Origin: Misgurnus anguillicaudatus
Taxonomy: Eukaryota > Chordata > Actinopteri > Cypriniformes > Cobitidae
Reading direction: 5' to 3'
Assembly: GCF_027580225.2 (NCBI RefSeq)
Contig: NC_073352.2
Span: forward strand, 34,149,501-34,213,500
DNA: 64,000 nt
Part shown: positions 56,626 to 64,000 of the stretch, piece by piece
How positions within the stretch are numbered: the stretch's first letter is position 1
How the letters are laid out: each line of letters opens with the position of its first letter
Program-made: the position numbers and the translations under genes
The notes under the pieces: model-generated
The model's database searches: none
Seen by the model: only the letters and a program-made list of their open reading frames with translations
Told to the model about the DNA's origin: nothing

Positions 56626-57479
56626 AGATTTAGAAAATATAGAATATTAAAGAAAACTGTGAATGGAATTTTGCGTAAAAACCAAAAAAGTACACATGAA
56701 TGCATGCTTTTAAAAATAAATCCCAATAAAGAGCCCTTTTGGTCTCCTATTTACAGTGTACTACAATTTGCACTAAATGCAGTCTTGCGTAATATTTATA
56801 ATGCATACAGGCATCAGTCTTAATAGCATTGTAGTTTAACACATGAACAAACTTTAAATGATGCATAGTTTATGGATTGCAGATGTTTTCAGACCATGCA
56901 CTTTTGTTCCTATAGAGTTCATAATAGTACCTGATACTATAGGTACATTTTAGTACTAAAGATTGCATATTAGTACATCAAATATATCATTCATAATGGT
57001 TACAAATGTATGCATATCTGTATCATATTAGATCCTTTGTCCTTTTCAGGACAGCTAGGAACCATTTTTTTGTGTGTGTATGACACTGTGTCTTTTTAAA
57101 ACATTCAGTTCAGTATAGGTTAATGGAAAACATTTTTATCATCACATATCTGTAATTGTTTTGGCAAACTTCACATTTATAATAAGTTACTCATGACTGC
57201 TAATAAAAGAAAGTCCTGTGGAAAAGTCTGACTCTTTAAACCGTGAAAGGTGAAAGTAAAACAGCCACAGGACAGGAACAATTACACATGCCTTCCTTCC
57301 TGACCTTTCATTATACAGCAAGCTGAAAGCTGCTTCTATTCTCAGCCTAATACATAATCAGTAAGACCATCTTATAAATGTTTTTCTTTTCTTTTTAAAG
57401 AGAGTATTTGTGGTGCACACTAAAGTCAGGATCTGATTAAAAACTGAATATAAAATCCAAGTGTCACATGTGATAACAA
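56626..57479. other. No gene seen; unique with one GTACC fragment
   Basis: The stretch 56930-57070 (TTCATAATAGTACCTGATAC, AGGTACATTTTAGTACTAAA, GATTGCATATTAGTAC) is a worn copy of the GGTACC-rich MITE. The rest is unique. Confidence 0.5.
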
Positions 57480-57900
57480 CATGTTTATTTTAAACAAAGA
57501 GCAGAAAATTGTAAAAGATTTTCCTCCGTGATAGATTCATAGCCCCAATCCGTTTAGTTTCCCTGTCTGCACCGTATTTCTTTCAGAGTTTCTCTACGCT
57601 CTTTTGCTTTAGTGAAAGCCGTGTTAAAACGACTCCAAATCGGCCTGTCAGAAAAAATCAATTATGATAAATTGCTTGTAAATGTGCAAATATTCATTTA
57701 CATATAAATTTGACACAAACCTAATGCTGCATGCAAATGCAAACCGTTAGTGTAGTTTCATTCATCAACTATCCATCTTGATAAATAAAGCTGGAGTAAA
57801 CAGGAAGTCACAGCTCCACGGCAGGAGTGATTTATTATAAAGCAAACATGCGTGTGTACAAAAAAACATCAGTTGATATGTTGACTCTGGTTTATCTTAA
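57480..57900. promoter_or_regulatory. Possible conserved non-coding element
   Basis: Repeat-free block with clustered motifs: GAAAAAATCAATTATGATAA, AAATATTCATTTACATATAA, TGCATGCAAATGCAAA (POU octamer-like), GATAAATAAAGCTGG, GTAAACAGGAAG (Fox plus Ets), GATTTATTATAAAGC. Motif order and density are those of vertebrate developmental enhancers. No frame is present. Confidence 0.4.
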
Positions 57901-58554
57901 ACCACTAAAGAAATGATATAAAAGTCATACATTTTCAGGGTAGAATAAAATTCATTCCCTGCCTGACATTTTTGAAAAGTTGCCTGTTAGCATTTTTTTT
58001 GTGATTTTCACAAAAGTTTCACAAAAGCTTTTCAGGAAAATTTTCTTCTAAAAATATCTAAACATAGAAATATATCAAACGAAAGAACAGACCCTCTGTT
58101 TTGAAACAAACAAAACGGGGAAAGAACGTTTCATCCTACCTATATTTTATCTTAAAAACTCTTAAATATGGGTATTTTTCTTTAAAAATACAGTTTTATT
58201 TGCAAAAAGCTGAATAATTGCATTTTTGTGAAGGTATTTTGTTAGAGATCAGATTTAGAATGATTATCAAAACATTCACAGAGTTTAAAATTAGTAAATA
58301 ACGTTTGGTTTCAGTTTTTTTATAAATTGCGTAAGTGCGGTATTGCAGACTAACATAAAAGTTCACCAGGAACACGTTTTTATGCAAAATGTTTCTTTCT
58401 TAATTGACGAGATAACTCGTCAATGGCGGGGAAAATGATAATGTCTCAGATTTGTGCAAACAGCAATCCAGTGAAGTGTTATTGGTCGCTGTTACAATCC
58501 CAGATGGCATTTTAGGGGTATGTGAAGTAACAATATGAAATTATTGAAGTTTTA
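57901..58554. other. No gene seen; AT-rich spacer
   Basis: AT-rich unique sequence. The palindrome GACGAGATAACTCGTC (58407-58422) is conspicuous. The 63-codon minus frame is lysine/asparagine-rich from composition. Confidence 0.45.
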
Positions 58555-59275
58555 TTTTTGGTGAGTGTATGGGAGCCAACGACAAAGACAATAAAAATAG
58601 TGGGCAAAAACTGTGAAATTTATTTAAAGTGTTCAATGGTGTGACAAGGTGATAAGGGTGATAATATTTACAAGAAACAAATAACAAAGACACAAAAGGG
58701 TAAGGGTCACGAAAAGAAAGAAATAATCGAAACAAAACCGTTCTAACTAAAGTTTAGCCCTCTAACCTACGCTACAAAGGAAAAGGTAATAAGATAAATC
58801 TTCAGCATCACACAACTCCCTAACTAACCTACACTACCGACCCAAACACAAAACGTACAGAGGATGGCACATGCTCCTAACCAAGTGTCTCTAATACAGT
58901 AATATTAACCTACGTGTTGCACAATGTATGTCACATGACGTACTTACCTGTCCACTTTCCCCAATATTAACAAAGTCACACACAACAGAGCGAATGAACA
59001 CTAACGTACAGTTAGTACCGCAGAACAAACTGGGAACGAACAGTCTGACATACAAACGAGAAACAAAACAGCAAATGAGTAAACAAACAGGTTATTAAAC
59101 AGCAACAAGGTTTTTTAAACAGTAACAAGCGAACTGGCATGACTGAACAGCGGTGGGTTTAAATAGGCGGGATCGGGTGTTGATTGGTGGATCGACGAGT
59201 GACGTCACACAGGATAATTTAGATTGACAGGAAAGGTGTCCAATGGCCGGGATTTGAGAAGACTGACAGTGGAGA
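58555..59275 (-). mobile_element. Minus-strand LTR-like or promoter/exon unit
   Basis: Reading the minus strand: CCATTGG (CCAAT inverse, about 59243), a perfect CRE TGACGTCA (59201-59208), CCACCAATCAAC (CCAAT box, about 59190), a TATA-like CCTATTTAAACCC (about 59162), about 200 bp on a consensus donor CAG|GTAAGT (near 58945), and further downstream AAATAAA (about 58622) and AATAAA (about 58593). This is a full promoter-to-poly(A) layout in 700 bp. It may be a solo LTR or a captured promoter with first exon. No protein is visible. Confidence 0.45.
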
Positions 59276-59429
59276 AAAGAGAGAAAACAAAAAACACCAC
59301 AGAAACAGTCGCAGGGATTTTGTAGGATTGTTGCAAATTAATTTTATAGATTTATGCTCTTATTGTATGTGTGCATTTCGGTTTTTATTTCTACTGAAGG
59401 AATGCGAGGAACCAATGGAGACTCACTTA
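59276..59429. other. No gene seen
   Basis: Short unique stretch. Confidence 0.4.
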
Positions 59430-59935
59430 TGCCTCCTGAAGAGATATGAAGAGCAAACTCTGAGCAATCCAGGGATATCCGCCTTCATTGTTTGACATGT
59501 ATGAATGCTGAGTTTAAAGTTATTTTGTTTGTAATGATCCTCAGGCAGTTGAGAGCTCATCTGGCCAGCTTTCTATTTCATATTCCCCAGTTCCATATGG
59601 GCCTACAGCAAAGACATAACTAAAACCATCACCTTTCAAATCCCGCATACACATACAGGATATAAAAAGACAGTGTATAAAAACATTATGGAAATAAGTT
59701 AAATCAAATGTGATGCATCGGAAATGGAATGCATTATAAATGCAATTTAAATTTAAATGGCAATATTTCCAAAGGCCTCTCATCTGCACGGTGAAGCCAT
59801 TTCAGACTGATTATCTATTTAATGGCACAGCTAAAGAGACCTTAACGCAAAAGAGTGCTCTCTTTGTGAAGTGGATGTGTGCACGACGCTTCAAAGAGTA
59901 CCTTTGTGACACACAGACATAATATAATGGTGACA
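59430..59935. promoter_or_regulatory. Possible conserved non-coding element
   Basis: Repeat-free block: CCAGTTCCATATGGGCC, CCATCACCTTTCAAATCCC (TCF-like), AAATGTGATGCATCGG, GCATTATAAATGCAATTTAA, TGATTATCTATTTAATGG (GATA plus MEF2-like). The 82-codon minus frame and 60-codon plus frames overlap antisense. Enhancer reading is inference. Confidence 0.35.
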
Positions 59936-60450
59936 ATAGACGGAGAAACAGATTCACACTGGTGTGTGTGTGCGTGCTGACTGCTTATTTGTGGATCAGT
60001 GAAGTTGTTTCTAATGCACCTGTGGGGCAAGAAAGCAAACCGAGTCTCTGCTGACACAGGTTAAAACAGAAATGGGTTTATTTTTAACTTACACTGCAAG
60101 TTTTAGATGTTACTGTGTGGTTCCAGAACTTAGCTTATAATGGGGGTCCAAAATGGTTTTGAAGATAGCATTCAAAGCATGTTTGTGTCTTTTACACAGC
60201 CAAAAAAATCGAATAAAAAGTGCATCCTCTAGTGCAGGAGTTTTCAAACTGTGGGAAAAATTGCACTAAGTAACTAATGACAAGGAAGAGCGATGATTAA
60301 GTAATGTTGATATTACATTTCGTTAATAAAATGATGTTGCTTCAATAACGAACATTTGCTGAAATGTAATACCATGTATGAAATGATAAATCCCCATAAT
60401 TTAACATTGCCACATGTATAGCTATGGCACATTAAAATGAGATATTATCA
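59936..60450. other. No gene seen; unique spacer
   Basis: Unique sequence; no repeat family recognised. Confidence 0.4.
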
Positions 60451-60720
60451 AGATACCACATCAGAACAAATTAAGTTTGGTAGCAAACATCTACTGAGAA
60501 ATCCATCAGATGCACAATAAAGCTCAATCAGTTTGTGGTTTACGTCTGAATAAAACTCAGCTGCCGAAATAAAACTCTCCAGGGTTTCAGATTCTAAAGC
60601 CATAAGACACAGAATCAAATGAAGCTACGACAATGAGTCGATAGATCATTTCCTTTGACAATAAAACTAGTGTGTACTATGTGAAGGTTGAGATAACTTT
60701 CATGTGCTTTAATAAGTTCT
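60451..60720. promoter_or_regulatory. Possible conserved non-coding element
   Basis: Unique block with GATGCACAATAAAGCTC, CAGTTTGTGGTTTACG (RUNX-like), CGACAATGAGTCGATAG and CCTTTGACAATAAAAC (Sox-like). No frame. Confidence 0.25.
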
Positions 60721-61130
60721 TGGTTCACATGGGTCAAGTTTTATTAAGAGGGTCCTGCCCCCTGGGTTTTGGACCACACAGTGCGTCAGTGGTGCTCAAT
60801 CTGTGACTGGGCCTATCTGTATTATAGTTTTGTACCAGAAGCCAAAGAACAGATGTTGGACAAAGATTCCCAAGCAATACACACATTTATGTCATCTGGA
60901 AGGGGGTTTATATGAAGGGCAAAGACGTTACAAGTACAAGCAGTAGAAATTGGTTTGCTTAAAAATCTCAGACTTTAAAAAAAATCCTGTTATGATTTCT
61001 TATGCTTGTTTGTGTAAATGATATAAAACTCAGCATATGGTGTCTAGGCCAGAATCATTTAGCTAAAAAAACTTCATAATTAAAAAAACATTCTTACTTT
61101 TTTAGGTGTAATGCAAGTTGGTTTAATACA
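60721..61130. other. No gene seen; unique spacer
   Basis: Unique AT-rich sequence. Confidence 0.4.
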
Positions 61131-61572
61131 TTGAGGGACAAATCATGTAAAATCTGACTTTTTTCATGTTTAATTGCTATAAATGGGTCCCCAGTGCTTC
61201 CACCAACCTAGAAAATGTGAAAAAGATCAACCCAGTAACTTAGTTTTGGTAAACCATTCTCTGCAAACATGTGAAAAAAAAGCTAATTGAAAATTGGCTC
61301 CCCTTGTGATGTCAGAATGGGATAATACCGCCTCTTAATCTGTACTATCCAACCACAACATTGACATTTAGTGCAGAGATCAGCTCATTTGCATTTTAAA
61401 GGACACACCCAAAAATGACACATTTTTGCTCACACCTACAAAGTGGCAATTTTAACATGTTGTAATAAATTATCTATGGGGTATTTTGAACTAAAACTTC
61501 ACACTTACTCTGGGGACACCAAAGATTTATTTGACATCTTATAAAAGTCTTGTGAAATTTCCTCTTTAAAGA
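61131..61572. mobile_element. GGGGCCATGGCA-family MITE, decayed copy, inverted to the next
   Basis: GGGTCCCCAGTGCTTCCACC, TAGAAAATGTGAAAAAGATC, GCTCATTTGCATTTTAAAGG, CACACCTACAAAGTGGCAAT and ATCTATGGGGTATTTTGA are the reverse complement of words in 61857-63040. Its termini have lost most of the GGCCATGG motif. Confidence 0.75.
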
Positions 61573-61746
61573 TTATTTATTTGAACACAGTGTACCCAAT
61601 GCAAAGCAACATAAACACTTATTAACCACATAGTAACTTCTTGGGAACCATCCAAAGCTTGGAAACAACTTAGCATTGTGTCAGCAAGAGTTACAGAGGC
61701 AAGCAACATTTTTTTATTCCAGAACCGTCAATGGAAATATGGATGG

Positions 61747-61747
<1 letters not shown>

Positions 61748-61789
<42 letters not shown>
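61748..61789. repeat. (CA)n microsatellite
   Basis: Uninterrupted CA run of about 21 units between the two inverted MITE copies. Confidence 0.98.
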
Positions 61790-61792
<3 letters not shown>

Positions 61793-61856
61793 ACCTGGTT
61801 GCCTTAATAATTTGAGTTAATTTAACTTAAAAATATTAGTTAAAATTAAAAATTAA

Positions 61857-63040
61857 AGGGGCCATGGCACAAGACTTTTTTAAGATGTCTAATAAATCTT
61901 TGGTGTCCCCAGAGCACATATGTGAAGTTTTAGCTCAAAATACCCCATAGATAATTTATTATAACATGTTAAAATTGCCACTTTGTAGGTGTGAGCAAAA
62001 ATGTGCCATTTTGGGTGTGTCCTTTTAAATGCAAATGAGCGGTTTGTTGCAATTAAAACTCAATTGTGCTGTGAATTATTTTCTCTCTCTCCTTTTCTCT
62101 TCACTAAGGGGCTGTTTACACTTGGTATTAAGATGTGTTTTCATCGATCGGATCACAAGTGGACAAGAGAGACACATTACGTTTACACCTGGTATTTAAA
62201 TCCGTCTCTTTTTTCCACTTTCGACCGCTTCTGTCCTGAATACTATGAGGGGGTGGTCTGTGAGACGGTGGGCGAGTCTCTCTGCTGTCATTCAAACCCG
62301 AGCGGGAGTAATTATGAGTTTATATGGACGCAAACTAATATTATGTCGGAGTCAACTGCTTGTTTAGCAAGTAAACATGCTGCACAGTGTTTTGTATGTG
62401 TGTTTGTTAGAGCTTTCTCTGAATTTTCAGCGCAATTGATGAAATAGGATTGCGCAACTTTCACACGCTTTCAAAACGAAACTACGGAGATCAGCCGCTT
62501 TAGTTTTATCAATGAAAGGCTAAAAATAGCGCTGTTCACGCCAAAAGTCAAAAAAATATGTAAAACTTGTGTTTAATACCTCAGATTAGATAAATGGGCG
62601 GAGAGAAGGCGGTCGCATGTGGCTGTTCGAACACATTCAACCACATGTGCGTTCCGCAACTCCAAAGCGATCCGATCGAAAGTGGTTTCGACTACCTCTA
62701 AATGTGGTTGAAAGTGGTTGAAAGTGGACGAGCTCAAAACGTTTTGAACACCGTTTACACCTGGCATTAACGTCATCCACTTGTGATCTACGAAAACGCA
62801 TGTCAACGCCAAGTGTAAACAGCCTCTAAATGGCAGTGCTGTGATTGGATAGTGCAGATTAAGGGGCAATATGACATCATAAGGAAAGACAAATTTCAAC
62901 CTATTTTCTCATGTGCTTGGAGAGAATGGTTTACCAGAACTGGCTGATCTTTTTCACATTTTCTAGGTTGATAGAAGCACTGGGGACCCAATCATAGTAC
63001 TTAAACATGGAAATAGTCAGATTTTCATGCCATGGCCCCT
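61857..63040. mobile_element. GGGGCCATGGCA MITE, TTAA TSD, hosting a Harbinger MITE
   Basis: Ends AGGGGCCATGGCACAAGAC and TTTCATGCCATGGCCCCT are inverted with TTAA at 61853-61856 and 63041-63044, as for piggyBac/Kolobok elements. Without the 719-bp insertion at 62108-62826 it would be about 460 bp, matching the copy at 61131-61572. The 148-codon frame at 62001 runs across both elements and is not a gene. Confidence 0.88.
62108..62826. mobile_element. PIF/Harbinger-type MITE, 719 bp, TAA TSD (nested)
   Basis: The ends GGGGCTGTTTACACTTGG and CCAAGTGTAAACAGCCTC are inverted, continued by GATCACAAGTGGA / TCCACTTGTGATC. TAA flanks at 62105-62107 and 62827-62829. A decayed relative lies at 16530-16690. 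Confidence 0.9.
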
Positions 63041-63044
63041 TTAA

Positions 63045-63238
63045 GACAACCTAATAACTTACTTTAAGTTGAACCCACAATTTTTTATTTACAGTGTATT
63101 TAACCAGTTTTTGTATTCTTTGTCATTGTATAAATGAAATATATGTAAAATCAAATACTGAAATACCTTACAGTAAGAGATCATAATCACCCAGCAAGCA
63201 ATTACCGTCATTTAACCATCTAGGTAAACTAGACACAA
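63045..63238. other. No gene seen
   Basis: Short AT-rich spacer. Confidence 0.4.
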
Positions 63239-63239
63239 T

Positions 63240-63345
63240 ATAGGGCCAGATTTACTAACAGCTTGCGCCAGTGCAAACCATCATTTTGACGTTAAAAAGC
63301 ATTGTCGGGATTTACTAAAAATGCACAGTGGATAATTACACAGCA
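63240..63345. mobile_element. GGGCCAGATTTACTAAC repeat, truncated
   Basis: The start TAGGGCCAGATTTACTAACA, then GCTTGCGCCAGTGCAAACCA and TCGGGATTTACTAAAAATGC, is a familiar fish transposon end. The other terminus is absent. Confidence 0.55.
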
Positions 63346-63459
63346 AAATCAACTCAGCTGGGTATACATATTGTCCCAATCTTACAGAGAGTTAGAAAGT
63401 AACTATGAAGCAGAGTTAAAAGCTGCAATCTGTAACTTTATCCTCTCTCTCACCATCTC

Positions 63460-63720
63460 TGTTTGAAACCTAAAATTGCATTTTACATCTTACTTGTAGA
63501 GTCATTTTCTTAACTTGTGTTTAGATGTTGGCAGTTTCATTTAAAGTCACCATTATTGTGATCAGTGTTTGTTTTAGTTGGCATTGACTCTTGGTTTTTA
63601 TCTAACTGTAATAACTTAGTGTGTTTAAGACATGTTTGTTATGGCAAAGAATATACAATAGTAAAGTTTTATAGTGGTGGCTAATACATGAAGTCTAAAC
63701 ATCATTATCTAGAAATTTGA
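63460..63720. repeat. Dispersed repeat, copy 2
   Basis: TTGTGTTTAGATGTTGGCAG and GTGATCAGTGTTTGTTTTAG parallel 13060-13330. Confidence 0.6.
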
Positions 63721-64000
63721 TGTGTTGTGTCTACTCACTTATCAGAAGTGTCATTGCTGTTAACGTGATATAGTTTGTGATCCAGCTTTATCATAGCAGT
63801 TTGTCATTCTGAACAATTTTGAAAAACTGACACTTAAAATTAACCACGGTGTAATGTAGACACTCAAACATCAAGAATCAGAGCATGAATCACAATCATG
63901 GTGACAATAAAATAAAAAGCTTCATGCTGCAATGCATGCTGGGTATAAACAAATTACAAATCTCATCAAGAACTCCCAGAATGCACTGTGGCATGAATAA
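63721..64000. other. No gene seen at the right edge
   Basis: Ends with GCAATGCATGCTGGGTATAA and CCCAGAATGCACTGTGGCAT, inverted-looking words that may be one end of another MITE running out of the window. Confidence 0.35.

Noticed and set aside
62001..62447. 148-codon plus-strand open frame
   Set aside because: It crosses the border of a nested Harbinger MITE, so the frame is a product of the insertion.

Overview
The window reads as AT-rich, gene-poor teleost DNA, most likely from a cyprinid (zebrafish/carp group). The evidence is the repeat content: hAT and PIF/Harbinger-type miniature elements (MITEs) with terminal inverted repeats (TIRs) and target-site duplications (TSDs), TTAA-flanked MITEs, tRNA-headed SINEs including a DANA-like head, an L2-type tail ending in GCGCTATATAAATAAACTTG, and long GA, CA, TC and GATA microsatellites. 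There is no operon-like packing, rRNA, tRNA gene, CRISPR array or bacterial signal. The DNA is probably intergenic or sits inside very large introns. No complete gene is visible, and almost every listed open frame lies in a repeat or a microsatellite.

Layout. 1-5.5 kb: end of one hAT element, a complete hAT MITE (658-1971), a possible enhancer, and a nested MITE stack (4331-5487). 5.5-13.5 kb: a palindromic AACCC-rich element, a MITE inside a MITE (7013-8279), a possible terminal exon (8936-9090), a microsatellite cluster (11.7-12.0 kb) and a hairpin element. 13.6-18.6 kb: a possible enhancer, an LTR-like unit, a TTAA MITE, a head-to-tail MITE pair and two weak exon candidates. 18.6-31.5 kb: microsatellite, possible enhancers, a 721 bp Harbinger MITE with TAA TSD, a minus-strand LTR-like unit, two copies of a ~0.9 kb transposon, and the best exon candidate (26699-26881). 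31.5-40 kb: two SINEs, several TIR elements, two Harbinger MITEs abutting on one TAA, and blocks of unique sequence that look like developmental enhancers. 40.2-46.2 kb: a 6 kb foldback element with arms of about 2.1 and 1.6 kb and a TTTACA TSD. 46-64 kb: a GC-rich block with long open frames, dense nests of MITEs at 50.3-52.6, 52.8-53.7, 54.6-55.5 and 61.1-63.0 kb, a promoter-like LTR unit on the minus strand, and further possible enhancers.

The genes cannot be assembled into a pathway. The splice-bounded frames are all small and unidentified, and could be exons of one long-intron gene, of different genes, or chance. The structurally most striking item is the 6 kb foldback element. The most informative pieces of biology are the insertion order recorded by the nests and the clean TSDs. 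All family assignments rest on TIR/TSD structure and memory of fish repeats, not on a database search.
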